Shown here piece after piece: positions 33,744-42,677 of a DNA stretch of 64,000 nt. Position 1 is the stretch's first letter; the number at the start of each line of letters is the position of its first letter. Origin of the DNA: Polaribacter sp. (GTDB lineage: Bacteria > Bacteroidota > Bacteroidia > Flavobacteriales > Flavobacteriaceae); the NCBI GenBank assembly GCA_028343155.1, contig JAOLXX010000002.1, positions 115,390-179,389 on the forward strand, written 5' to 3'. The notes under the pieces are model-generated. The model ran no database searches, had not been told where the DNA came from, and saw nothing but the letters and a program-made list of their open reading frames with translations. A program made the translations under genes and the position numbers.

Positions 33744-35189
33744 TTATGCTTCTTTTTTTTGAAATATATTTTTAAAGAGATTTATTATGGGTTGTGTAAT
33801 TACATCTATATTAAAAATCCCTTTGTCTTTGGTGGCTCTTCTTGTTAATAGAATAGCGATAGGAATCATGATAAATGCTGCTATCCAAGAGCCCATAAAT
33901 GCTGATATAGAGCTCTCTTCGGCTAAGTTTTTACCAAAAGTGTTGCTAAAGAAATAGGTTACATAAATAGCGATCGCAAGAATCATTGGCAAACCAAATC
34001 CTCCTTTTCTAATAATAGAACCTAAGGGTGCTCCTATAAAAAAGAGAATTAAGCAAGAAAGTGAAAATGCGATTCTGTTATAATATTCTGTATCAAAAAA
34101 GTTTAAATTTTTTCTCCTCCATTTAATTGGATTCTTATTGTTTTTTACAGAATTTAAAACCCTTTCTACTTTTGTTGAAGCTGAATTTAGAATGTTAATT
34201 TTATTTTGAAAATCAAAATTTTCTAGAACATCTGAATGGATGTCTTTAGCTTTTATGGAATCGGAATATTTGTATAAGTCTTTAGCTGCAAAAGTAGCGT
34301 ATGTATTTTTAGATTTTAGTCGTAATGTTTCATCATAATCCGCCTTTAAATCAGGTATGGTGTCTCCTAATTGATTTAAACTTAACATCATAAAGTTTTT
34401 GGTATGATTTTCCTTATCTAAATCTGTTTCACCAGTTATTGAAGAAATGTCAATATTAAATTCATACTCCTTAAAAGTAGCATTTGAGGCTGCCATTTTT
34501 TTCTTTTTTATGGTGGTTGTAGCAGATTTTATATGCTCTTCATAATAATATCCATTATATAGAATTAGCGTCATATAACGACTCCCTTCTTCTGAAACAA
34601 TTTTTCCTTTTTCTGCCGTAATTACTTTTTGGTTTCCTTTGCCTCCCGTTAAATCGTAAATTAAAACTTTCTTTAGTAAGTTCTCTTCCTCGCCATACTT
34701 TTCATCAAACTTGATTTGAAATCCTGGAATATCACTATTAAAACTCCCTGGTATTAAAGCCATCGCAGGTTTCTTCTTTTTAATGTTTAGGTATAAATTC
34801 TTTTGCTTTAAAATCGCATAAGGATAAATATTATTTAAAAATAAAAAGTTAATTCCACTCAAAATAATTGCTAATAAAACTAAAGGCCTTACCAGGCGCT
34901 GCAAAGAAACTCCAGCGGATTTTGCGGCTGCAAACTCGTAGTTTTCCCCTAAATTTCCCAAGGCCATAATAGAAGACAATAGGACTCCAATTGGTAAGGC
35001 TTGTGGTGTAATGATAAGGGTTGTATAGTATAAGAATTTTAAGAGAAATGGTAAACTAACACCTTTTCCAGCAATGTTTTCGAATGTTTGCCATAAAACT
35101 TGCATTACCAAAACAAAAAGCACAATCAGAAATGTAGCTGCAAAGGGAACTAAAAAAGTTTTTAGGATGTATTTATCTAAAATTTTCAT
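33744..35189 (-). CDS. LptF/LptG-family permease
   Basis: YjgP/YjgQ-type inner-membrane subunit of the LPS exporter LptBFGC. 481 residues: three membrane helices near the N-terminus (first near residues 11-33; ILDKYILKTFLVPFAATFLI opens the protein), a periplasmic beta-jellyroll region of about 250 residues, then three helices at the C-terminus from about residue 355. Whether it is F or G cannot be told. Grouped with ribB and followed upstream by lolA-like, ftsK and others on the same strand. Confidence 0.9.
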   Translation of the reverse strand: MKILDKYILKTFLVPFAATFLIVLFVLVMQVLWQTFENIAGKGVSLPFLLKFLYYTTLIITPQALPIGVLLSSIMALGNLGENYEFAAAKSAGVSLQRLVRPLVLLAIILSGINFLFLNNIYPYAILKQKNLYLNIKKKKPAMALIPGSFNSDIPGFQIKFDEKYGEEENLLKKVLIYDLTGGKGNQKVITAEKGKIVSEEGSRYMTLILYNGYYYEEHIKSATTTIKKKKMAASNATFKEYEFNIDISSITGETDLDKENHTKNFMMLSLNQLGDTIPDLKADYDETLRLKSKNTYATFAAKDLYKYSDSIKAKDIHSDVLENFDFQNKINILNSASTKVERVLNSVKNNKNPIKWRRKNLNFFDTEYYNRIAFSLSCLILFFIGAPLGSIIRKGGFGLPMILAIAIYVTYFFSNTFGKNLAEESSISAFMGSWIAAFIMIPIAILLTRRATKDKGIFNIDVITQPIINLFKNIFQKKEA

Positions 35190-35194
35190 CTAGG

Positions 35195-35202
35195 CAAAAA
35201 TA
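35195..35202 (-). promoter_or_regulatory. Predicted -7 box for the lptF/G-ribB pair
   Basis: TATTTTTG on the minus strand, 5 bases upstream of the permease ATG at 35189; full match to TAnnTTTG. Confidence 0.45.
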
Positions 35203-35252
35203 GTTTCTTATCTTTAAAGAAGCTACTAATTTTCTTTTAATTGGATAAAATG

Positions 35253-35909
35253 TTAGTCTATAGAGAATTTCAGCTTTTTGTATTTTTCTCGGTCAAAAGA
35301 AAAGAAACTGCTGTTCAAGGTTTTGTTACTTTTAAAAGCTGTGATTTTAAAGGTAGTTTTAGATCCATTAGTACCTGTCTGTATCAATTTGTAGATGTGC
35401 TTTGTTTTTGCATCTATTGCTAATTCAACTTTTATAATATCTGAATTGCTATCGATAGGATTTAATGTCACAAATTGAATGTTTCTACCTTGTAGGTTTT
35501 TTAATACACCCATTTCAAAGTTGTATCCTTCCTGGTAAAAAGTTAATAGTTTTGATGGGTAAATAAAGCCATCATCATCTCCAAAGTCTCCATTTGTAAT
35601 TGATACTTCTTTTTCATCATTGTTGATCACATAAAGTTTTACTCCATCAAAGATAAATTTATTTCCTAAATAATTCAGCTGATATTTTTCTCCTTGTAAT
35701 GTGATTTCACCTCTTATTGGTGGTTCATCACCTTCTTTTATACCTGCAGCTTCATTACTTAGTGTTTGACTAAAATTGAGATACATGTTTTTATAAGCGC
35801 CCATTTTGTTAGAGACTTCATCTAAAAGTAATTTTGCCTTTTCTGAATTTTGGGAAAAAGTAATTGTTGTTATAAATAAACTAAAAAATAGCACAGTTAT
35901 TTTTTTCAT
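35253..35909 (-). CDS. LolA-like outer-membrane lipoprotein carrier
   Basis: 218 residues with signal peptide MKKITVLFFSLFITTITFSQ, then the LolA/LolB-like open beta barrel: KMGAYKNMYLNFSQTLSN, GEKYQLNYLGNKFIFDGVKL, YVINNDEKEVSI, and a C-terminal LIQTGTNGSKTTFKITAFKS. Carries lipoproteins across the periplasm or, in Bacteroidetes, an unproven related cargo. Starts 3 bases after the ftsK stop, so cotranscribed with it. Confidence 0.85.
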   Translation of the reverse strand: MKKITVLFFSLFITTITFSQNSEKAKLLLDEVSNKMGAYKNMYLNFSQTLSNEAAGIKEGDEPPIRGEITLQGEKYQLNYLGNKFIFDGVKLYVINNDEKEVSITNGDFGDDDGFIYPSKLLTFYQEGYNFEMGVLKNLQGRNIQFVTLNPIDSNSDIIKVELAIDAKTKHIYKLIQTGTNGSKTTFKITAFKSNKTLNSSFFSFDREKYKKLKFSID

Positions 35910-35911
35910 TC

Positions 35912-38374
35912 TTATTGATTCTTTTCGTTTTCTAATAATTGTTCTAGGGCAATAAAATCTGCCACCAAAACTTGTCTTGCTTTACTTCCTTCAAACCCTC
36001 CAACAATACCAGCAGCTTCTAATTGATCGATTAGTCTACCAGCTCTATTGTAGCCTAATTTTAATTTTCTTTGCAGTAAAGAAGCAGATCCTTGTTGTGC
36101 TGTTACAATAATTTCTGCTGCCTCTTTAAAGAGTTTGTCTCGGTCTGAAATATTAATATCAATACTTGTACCACTTTCATCATCTGTATATTCAGGTAAC
36201 TGATACGCTTCTGCATAGGCTTTTTGTGAACCAATAAAATCTGTTATTTTTTCCACTTCTGGCGTGTCTACAAATGCACACTGAATCCTTTGAATTTCAT
36301 TTCCTGCGGTATATAATAAATCTCCACGACCAATAAGTTGGTCTGCACCCCCCGCATCTAAAATAGTTCTAGAATCTATTTTAGAGGTAACTCTAAAAGC
36401 AATTCTTGCAGGAAAATTTGCTTTGATAATACCTGTAATTACGTTTACAGAAGGTCTTTGAGTTGCAACAATTAAATGAATACCAATAGCTCTCGCAAGT
36501 TGTGCTAAACGTGCAATTGGTGTTTCTACTTCTTTACCAGCAGTCATAATTAAATCTGCAAACTCATCAATAACTAAAACAATGTATGGTAAGAATTGAT
36601 GACCCTCATTAGGGTTTAATTTACGCTGCTTAAACTTTACATTGTATTCCTTGATATTACGAACCATTGCATTTTTCAGTAAATCGTATCGATTGTCCAT
36701 TTCAATACACAGAGAATTTAGTGTATGAACAACTTTGGTCGTATCTGTAATAATTGCCTCCTCCACATCTGGTAATTTTGCTAAATAATGGCGTTCAATT
36801 TTGTTAAATAAAGTCAATTCTACTTTCTTAGGATCTACCAAAATAAATTTGACTTCTGCAGGGTGTTTTTTATATAAGAGTGATGTTAAAACAGCATTTA
36901 AACCAACTGATTTCCCTTGTCCTGTTGCACCAGCCATTAATAAGTGAGGCATTTTTGCCAAGTCTACTACAAAGGTTTCGTTAGAAATGGTTTTTCCTAA
37001 AGCAATTGGTAATTCCATAGTAGATTCCTGAAATTTCTTTGAAGAAATAACAGAATGCATAGAAACAATGGTTGATTTTTTATTAGGAACTTCAATACCG
37101 ATAGTGCCTTTTCCGGGAATAGGAGCAATAATTCTAATTCCTAAAGCCGATAGAGAAAGTGCAATATCATCTTCTAAATTTTTAATTTTAGAAATTCTAA
37201 TTCCAGCTTCTGGTACAATTTCATACAAAGTAATTGTTGGCCCTACGGTCGCTTTTATTTCGGCAATACCAATTTTATAGTTTTTTAAAGTTTCTACAAT
37301 TTTATCTTTATTTGCTTCTAATTCTTCAGGGTCAATAGAAATAGTTTCATTGTATTGCTTTAAGAGATTAAAAGTAGGAAATTTAAAGCTTCCCAATTCT
37401 AGCGTAGGGTCAAATTCCCCAAAATCTTTTACCAGCTGATTTGATAAATTTTCTGTAGAATGTTCTTCTTCTCTGTTAATTGCAACATCAATTTCTACAA
37501 CGATTTCTTTTTCCTCCTGTACAGGGATTTGAGTTTTTAATACAGGTGAAAGTTTACTTTCTTTCTTTATAATAATTTCTTCTTCGTCTGTTCCTACTTC
37601 AGAATGTTTAGTAATAGTAGGCTGTAAATTTTCTAATGAAAGCTCTACTCCAGATTTTTCTCTTTTATCAGTTTGTAATGAAATTGTATCGGAAGCCTCT
37701 TTTTTATCAGTAGCTATGAATTCATTATTTAAATTTGCATTTTGAACTAATTCTTCGGTACTTTTTTCTTCTCTTTTTGTTTTTAACTTTTCTAAGTAGG
37801 TATCAAAATTAATTTTGTAACGTAAAATTAAATAGGCAATAAAAAAGAAGCTTAAAAGAATGACCAAACCTGTTTTTCCAATGAAAGCTTGTAAGTATTC
37901 ATTGATTTCAAAACCTATGATTCCAGAGAGAAGTGCGTAATTTCTGTGAATAAATCCAAATGATATTGAAAGCAATAACATCGCTGTCAATCCCCAATTC
38001 CAAGAAATTATTATTTTAGAACGTTTCTTTTTTAGCAGAATGAAGAGCCCTGATATAAATATCTGTAAGGGAATAATAAAAGCGCCAATTCCAAAACTCT
38101 TATAAATGAAAAAGTGACTTAAGTTCGCGCCAATCTTTCCTAATAAATTTTCACTTCTAACGCTTCTGTCTGTTAATTTTGTAAGTGAACTTTGGTCTAC
38201 TTGCCAACTGTAGAAAAAGGAAATAAAAGCAATACAAAGAAAAGCTGAAAATAAAATCAGGAAAGTTCCTGAAATTGTTTGTGCTTGTCTTGTTTTTATA
38301 AAAGCAAAAAAATTCGATTTTTTTCCCGAAGAATCTATAATTTCTTTTGCGCTTTGTTTCCTTTTATTTATCAA
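35912..38374 (-). CDS. ftsK: FtsK/SpoIIIE DNA translocase
   Basis: 820-residue septal DNA pump for chromosome-dimer resolution and terminus segregation. Four N-terminal membrane helices (about 33-185), an acidic linker of about 110 residues, then the motor with Walker A AGATGQGKSVGLNAVL near residue 481, Walker B IVLVIDEFADLIMTAGKEVE, and VATQRPSVNVITGIIKANFP. The C-terminal gamma winged helix (LLQRKLKLGYNRAGRLIDQL, near residue 755) is present for recognising polar skew sequences. Confidence 0.96.
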   Translation of the reverse strand: MINKRKQSAKEIIDSSGKKSNFFAFIKTRQAQTISGTFLILFSAFLCIAFISFFYSWQVDQSSLTKLTDRSVRSENLLGKIGANLSHFFIYKSFGIGAFIIPLQIFISGLFILLKKKRSKIIISWNWGLTAMLLLSISFGFIHRNYALLSGIIGFEINEYLQAFIGKTGLVILLSFFFIAYLILRYKINFDTYLEKLKTKREEKSTEELVQNANLNNEFIATDKKEASDTISLQTDKREKSGVELSLENLQPTITKHSEVGTDEEEIIIKKESKLSPVLKTQIPVQEEKEIVVEIDVAINREEEHSTENLSNQLVKDFGEFDPTLELGSFKFPTFNLLKQYNETISIDPEELEANKDKIVETLKNYKIGIAEIKATVGPTITLYEIVPEAGIRISKIKNLEDDIALSLSALGIRIIAPIPGKGTIGIEVPNKKSTIVSMHSVISSKKFQESTMELPIALGKTISNETFVVDLAKMPHLLMAGATGQGKSVGLNAVLTSLLYKKHPAEVKFILVDPKKVELTLFNKIERHYLAKLPDVEEAIITDTTKVVHTLNSLCIEMDNRYDLLKNAMVRNIKEYNVKFKQRKLNPNEGHQFLPYIVLVIDEFADLIMTAGKEVETPIARLAQLARAIGIHLIVATQRPSVNVITGIIKANFPARIAFRVTSKIDSRTILDAGGADQLIGRGDLLYTAGNEIQRIQCAFVDTPEVEKITDFIGSQKAYAEAYQLPEYTDDESGTSIDINISDRDKLFKEAAEIIVTAQQGSASLLQRKLKLGYNRAGRLIDQLEAAGIVGGFEGSKARQVLVADFIALEQLLENEKNQ

Positions 38375-38414
38375 TGTTTTGAGGTCTATTTTAGCAGTAA
38401 ATATACATATTTAC

Positions 38415-38795
38415 TTAAAACAATAAAGTTATTTTAGGGATGTAAATAAAACAAGCAATAATTAATGAAGTAAAAGCAGCAAAACTTGGTGCTCCTGCAG
38501 CAATATCTTTTATAAAACCTATTTCTTTATGATAGTTTGGATGTACAAAATCTGCTATTTTTTCAATAGCAGTGTTTAATGCTTCAGCAACTAGAACCAA
38601 GCCAATTGAAAGAACTTGGAACATCCACTCTAGATTAGAAATATTAAAATAAAACCCAATAATAACAGTAATTATAGCCACAAATAATTGTGCTTTAATA
38701 CTATCTTCAGTTTTCATTAAGAGCCACATTCCTCTTAAAGCAAATTTAAAACTTCGAAGTCTTCCTCTTAAAAAGTTATCATTAGATTTTTTCAT
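38415..38795 (-). CDS. dgkA: Diacylglycerol/undecaprenol kinase family protein
   Basis: 126-residue three-helix integral membrane kinase of the DgkA family. RSFKFALRGMWLLMKTEDSI leads into helices at about 36-55, 57-72 and 98-118; the active-site segment is VLVAEALNTAIEKIADFV. In non-enteric bacteria such proteins often phosphorylate undecaprenol. 40 bases upstream of ftsK and 3 bases behind tpx on the same strand. Confidence 0.92.
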   Translation of the reverse strand: MKKSNDNFLRGRLRSFKFALRGMWLLMKTEDSIKAQLFVAIITVIIGFYFNISNLEWMFQVLSIGLVLVAEALNTAIEKIADFVHPNYHKEIGFIKDIAAGAPSFAAFTSLIIACFIYIPKITLLF

Positions 38796-38798
38796 ATG

Positions 38799-39296
38799 CT
38801 ATAGTGCTTTTAATGCAGCGGTGTAATTTGGTTCGTCAGCTATTTCTGATACTTGTTCAGTGTATTCGATATTTCCATTTTCATTAATGATGATAATTGC
38901 TCTTGAATGTAAATTGGCTAGAGGGCCATTAGTGATATCTAATTGGTAAGATTTACCAAAATTTCCATTTGCAAAATCGGACAACATTACGACATTTTTT
39001 ATGCCTTCTGCACCACAAAAGCGTCCTTGAGCAAAGGGTAAGTCTTTAGAGATACATAAAACAACAGTGTTTTTTAGGTTGGCCGCTTTTTTGTTAAATT
39101 CTCTTACAGATGCTGCACAGGTCCCTGTGTCGACACTTGGAAAAATATTTAAAATTACTTTTTTACCTGCAAAATCTGTTAGGCTTTTATGAGATAAATC
39201 TACTGCAGTTAATTTAAAATTAGAAGCTTTAGTGCCTGCTTCTGGTAAATGACCTAGGGTATTAAACTCATTTCCCTTTAATGTAATGTTTGCCAT
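38799..39296 (-). CDS. tpx: Thiol peroxidase, atypical 2-Cys peroxiredoxin
   Basis: Reduces hydroperoxides. 165 residues from the ATG complementary to 39294-39296 (MANITLKGNEFNTLGHLPEA), matching Tpx length; the frame extends nine codons further. Peroxidatic Cys in FPSVDTGTCAASVREF, resolving Cys in AQGRFCGAEG, about 34 residues apart as in Tpx. Ends 3 bases before dgkA, suggesting a tpx-dgkA-ftsK-lolA transcript. Confidence 0.95.
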   Translation of the reverse strand: MANITLKGNEFNTLGHLPEAGTKASNFKLTAVDLSHKSLTDFAGKKVILNIFPSVDTGTCAASVREFNKKAANLKNTVVLCISKDLPFAQGRFCGAEGIKNVVMLSDFANGNFGKSYQLDITNGPLANLHSRAIIIINENGNIEYTEQVSEIADEPNYTAALKAL

Positions 39297-39320
39297 TTTT
39301 GTAGTTTTTTTTATGAATTC

Positions 39321-39328
39321 CAAAAATA
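39321..39328 (-). promoter_or_regulatory. Predicted -7 box for tpx
   Basis: TATTTTTG on the minus strand, 25 bases upstream of the tpx ATG; full match to TAnnTTTG. Confidence 0.5.
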
Positions 39329-39435
39329 ACTTTTTTTTGTAAAACTTTCTACTTTAAATAAAACTTTAGACACTTTCTATTTTAAGTTCTAAAAACTTAT
39401 ATAGTATCTTCGCAGTCATCAAAATAAAGCTTGCA

Positions 39436-40821
39436 TTGAATATTTCTCAATACATATCAGAATTCAAATATAATTGGAAGCTTGCAGCGCCTGTAATGTT
39501 GGGTATGCTGGGACACACATTAGTGACTTTTGTAGATAATATTATGGTTGGGCAAATAGGAACTGCAGAATTAGCTGCAATTTCTTTAGGAAACAGTTTT
39601 ATGTTTATTGCGATGTCTATAGGTATTGGTTTTTCTACAGCGATAACACCATTAATTGCGCAAGCAGATTCTTCAGGTAATTTAAAGCAAGCCAGAGCCA
39701 CTTATAAAAGTGGTTTATTCTTATGTACAGTATTGGGTGTTATTTTATTTTTAGGAGTATACTGTTCAAAGCCTTTATTTTTTTTAATGAAGCAACCTAA
39801 AGAGGTTGTAAAATTAGCAATTCCATATCTAGATTTGGTGGCTTTTTCTTTAATCCCTTTGGTTATTTTTCAAGCAATTAAACAGCTTAGTGACGGAATG
39901 TCTATGACAAGATACCCTATGTACGCGACCTTAATTGCAAATATTCTAAACGTAATTTTAAATTATGTATTAATTTTTGGGAAATTTGGATTTCCAGAAA
40001 TGGGAATTGTTGGTGCAGCTTATGGCACCTTAGTTTCTAGAGTTATAATGGTGGTCTATCTAGCACTTTTATTGCGTTTTAAGGAGCGATCATCTCAGAT
40101 CGTAAAAAACATCAAATTTTTTGTTTTAGATTTATCAATGATAAAGAGAATTATCAACTTAGGATCCTTAAGTGCATTGCAGATGTTTTTTGAAGTCGGT
40201 ATTTTCACCTCTGCTGTCTGGCTAAGTGGTTTGTTAGGTAAAAATCCACAAGCAGCAAATCAAATTGCATTAAATTTATCTTCTATGACCTTTATGGTTG
40301 CTATGGGATTAAGTGTAGCAGCCATGATAAGAGTCGGAAACCAAAAAGGGTTACAAGATTATAAAGCGTTGCGTAGAATTGCTTTTTCTATTTTTTTATT
40401 AGGCGTATTATTGGCTGTTTTCTTTGCTTTACTATTTTTTATTTTTCATAAGAGCTTACCAAATATTTATGTAAACTTAAACGATGCCAATAATTATTCA
40501 GATACGATAGAAGTAATTTCTATTGCTTCAAATTTATTATTAGCAGCAGCATTTTTTCAAATTTCAGACAGTATACAGGTTGTTTTTCTGGGTGCTTTAC
40601 GAGGCTTACAAGATGTGAAAATCCCAACAATACTTACTTTTATTTCTTATTGGGTTATTGGTTTTCCTGTTTCTTATTTTTTAGGAACAGCTGAAATGTA
40701 CGGTAGTTTTGGTATTTGGTTGGGGTTGCTTGCGGGCCTAACGACAGCTTCTATTTTATTATTTATAAGATTTAATTCATTAACTTTAAAACTCATTAAA
40801 CAAAAACATGAACCTACCTAA
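39436..40821 (+). CDS. MATE family efflux transporter (NorM-like)
   Basis: 461 residues, twelve membrane helices in two bundles, exporting drugs or metabolites with Na+ or H+. Helix-1 pattern APVMLGMLGHTLVTFVDNIM and VGQIGTAELAAISLGNSFMF are typical of NorM-like members. The start is TTG at 39436; the preceding frame contains no ATG, and homologues begin with a closely similar NISQY stretch. The last 14 bases overlap the next gene. Confidence 0.9.
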   Translation: MNISQYISEFKYNWKLAAPVMLGMLGHTLVTFVDNIMVGQIGTAELAAISLGNSFMFIAMSIGIGFSTAITPLIAQADSSGNLKQARATYKSGLFLCTVLGVILFLGVYCSKPLFFLMKQPKEVVKLAIPYLDLVAFSLIPLVIFQAIKQLSDGMSMTRYPMYATLIANILNVILNYVLIFGKFGFPEMGIVGAAYGTLVSRVIMVVYLALLLRFKERSSQIVKNIKFFVLDLSMIKRIINLGSLSALQMFFEVGIFTSAVWLSGLLGKNPQAANQIALNLSSMTFMVAMGLSVAAMIRVGNQKGLQDYKALRRIAFSIFLLGVLLAVFFALLFFIFHKSLPNIYVNLNDANNYSDTIEVISIASNLLLAAAFFQISDSIQVVFLGALRGLQDVKIPTILTFISYWVIGFPVSYFLGTAEMYGSFGIWLGLLAGLTTASILLFIRFNSLTLKLIKQKHEPT

Positions 40822-41032
40822 ATTTTTATTGGCAGATAACAGCAATTTTCCTGAAGACATTTTTGTGCTTCATACAGAGTTTCCTCGTTTTATAATCAAT
40901 TTAAAAGATGATGAAATAGATTGGTTTGAAGATTTAACAGGCGAAAATGAGGAGGATATTGCCACGGAATTAGCAGATTTAATGGACAAAGCGGGTGCTT
41001 TTTATGATAAAGAAATGAAAGATTTCGAATAA
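40808..41032 (+). CDS. Small acidic protein of unknown function
   Basis: 74 residues, MNLPKFLLADNSNFPEDIFV to DKAGAFYDKEMKDFE, rich in Asp and Glu. The sequence reads as a real protein (good codon use, translationally coupled by a 14-base overlap to the MATE gene). I recall orthologues beside MATE genes in other flavobacteria. No membrane segment and no catalytic motif; function unknown. Confidence 0.75.
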   Translation: MNLPKFLLADNSNFPEDIFVLHTEFPRFIINLKDDEIDWFEDLTGENEEDIATELADLMDKAGAFYDKEMKDFE

Positions 41033-41138
41033 TGTTTGCTATCTTTCATTCTGAGCTAAGCTTCGCTTAAACTTTTTTTTCGAATAAAAATAATAGTAAA
41101 ATCCTTTTTTACACCACTAAAACTTAAAGTAAGGGTTG

Positions 41139-41146
41139 TATCTTTG
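41139..41146 (+). promoter_or_regulatory. Predicted -7 box for the aquaporin gene
   Basis: TATCTTTG, full match to TAnnTTTG, 18 bases before the aquaporin ATG at 41165. Confidence 0.5.
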
Positions 41147-41164
41147 TACTTATTTTAAAAGTGA

Positions 41165-41830
41165 ATGAAAAAGTACATATCAGAATTTATTGGAACATTT
41201 TCTATGGTTTTCTGTGGTACAGGAGCAATGACCATTAACGAGGTTACGAACGGAGATGTTACGCATGTTGGAATTGCAATTACTTGGGGACTCATTGTTA
41301 TGGCCATGATTTATGCTTTTGCAGAAACATCAGGAGCCCACTTTAATCCAGCAGTTTCTATTGCTTTTGCCTTTGCAAAAAAGTTTTCTTGGAAAGAAGT
41401 TCCTAAATATATAATCGCTCAAATTTTGGGTGCTTTTCTAGCGAGTTTAATCCTCTATTTCCTATTTCCTACAAGTGAAACTTTAGGAGCTACTATAGCA
41501 ACTGTAGATGTTTGGCGTGCTTGTGTGTTGGAATTGTTATTGACCTTTTTCTTGATGGTGGTCATTATAAATGTTTCTACCGGAAGTAAAGAAATTGGTT
41601 ACGTAGCAGGGATTGCGATAGGAGGAGTCGTTTTATTAGAAGCCATGTTTGCGGGTCCTATTACAAATGCATCTATGAATCCTGCACGATCCATTGCTCC
41701 AGCGATTGTTTCAGGTAATTTGCAGCATCTTTGGATGTATATTATTGCACCAATTTTAGGAGCCCTATTGGCTGTAGTTTCTTGCAAATTAGTAAAAGAT
41801 AAAAACTGCTGTAATAATGAAGAATGTTAG
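41165..41830 (+). CDS. Aquaporin / MIP family channel
   Basis: 221 residues, six membrane helices and two NPA half-helices: SGAHFNPAVSIAFAF near residue 57 and ASMNPARSIAPAI near residue 174, the second with the selectivity-filter Arg. The short loops resemble AqpZ-type water channels more than glycerol facilitators, but I do not separate the two firmly. A Cys-rich tail CKLVKDKNCCNNEEC ends the protein. The last 14 bases overlap the next gene. Confidence 0.92.
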   Translation: MKKYISEFIGTFSMVFCGTGAMTINEVTNGDVTHVGIAITWGLIVMAMIYAFAETSGAHFNPAVSIAFAFAKKFSWKEVPKYIIAQILGAFLASLILYFLFPTSETLGATIATVDVWRACVLELLLTFFLMVVIINVSTGSKEIGYVAGIAIGGVVLLEAMFAGPITNASMNPARSIAPAIVSGNLQHLWMYIIAPILGALLAVVSCKLVKDKNCCNNEEC

Positions 41831-42578
41831 TGTTTTAGGTTGTGGCTGGCTTGGTATGCCGTTAGCAATTTCTTTGTTAGATGAAGGTTATTCCGTTAAA
41901 GGTTCTACTACAACAGAAAAAAAAATATCGCTTTTAGAAATCAATAATATTGATCCTTATCTGCTTGATATTTCTTCTTTTGAAGAATTTTATGACTTCT
42001 TAGATTCAGATATTTTAATCATCGCAATTACCTCTAAAGATATTGATGGTTTTGAAAGTTTAATTTCTCAAATTGAAAATTCTAGTATTCAAAAAGTAAT
42101 TTTTATTAGCTCAACTTCTGTATACGGAAAGCGCAATAAAATAATGACAGAAGAAGATGAAGTTCTCCAAACTCCTTTGTCAGCAATTGAAAATTTATTT
42201 AGAGAGGATACTTTTTTTGAAACAACAATACTTCGTTTTGCAGGTTTATTTGGTGATGAAAGGCATCCTTCAAACTGGTTTAAAAATGAACGGAAAATAC
42301 CACAACCAAAAGGGTTTGTGAATATGATTCATAAAGAAGATTGTATTGAGATTATTCATGAAATTATTGATCAAAATTGTTGGAACGAAACTTTTAACGT
42401 CTGCTCTAATCATCATCCAACCAGAAGAGAGTTTTATACAATTGCAAAATTAAGTAACGATTTTGAGGTTCCTAAATTTGAAGATAATGATGTTTATGAG
42501 TGGAAAATTATCAGTTCAAATAAAGTGCAAAAAAAATTAGACTATACTTTTATTCACGATGATTTGTTGAATATTTAG
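41817..42578 (+). CDS. YeeZ-like NAD(P)-binding SDR family protein
   Basis: 253 residues of extended-SDR/epimerase fold. The cofactor motif is VLGCGWLGMPLAISLLDEGY at the start. Further on are KVIFISSTSVYGKRNKI, ETTILRFAGLFGDERHPS and FVNMIHKEDCIEIIHEI. Similar to YeeZ of E. coli; substrate unknown. Coupled to the aquaporin gene by a 14-base overlap, so expressed together. Confidence 0.85.
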   Translation: MKNVSVLGCGWLGMPLAISLLDEGYSVKGSTTTEKKISLLEINNIDPYLLDISSFEEFYDFLDSDILIIAITSKDIDGFESLISQIENSSIQKVIFISSTSVYGKRNKIMTEEDEVLQTPLSAIENLFREDTFFETTILRFAGLFGDERHPSNWFKNERKIPQPKGFVNMIHKEDCIEIIHEIIDQNCWNETFNVCSNHHPTRREFYTIAKLSNDFEVPKFEDNDVYEWKIISSNKVQKKLDYTFIHDDLLNI

Positions 42579-42677
42579 TTCAAAAATTAGAAAGCTGAAA
42601 AGCAGCAAAGTTTGTCAGTTCTAGTGATTCTGTTTTTACTGTGTTGTGTAGCTACATTTTTTTGTTTTCACTAAAAA

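Noticed and set aside
41045..41070. TTCATTCTGAGCTAAGCTTCGCTTA as a copy of a known flavobacterial intergenic repeat
   Set aside because: Only a single, partly matching copy is in the window, so it cannot be shown to be a repeat.
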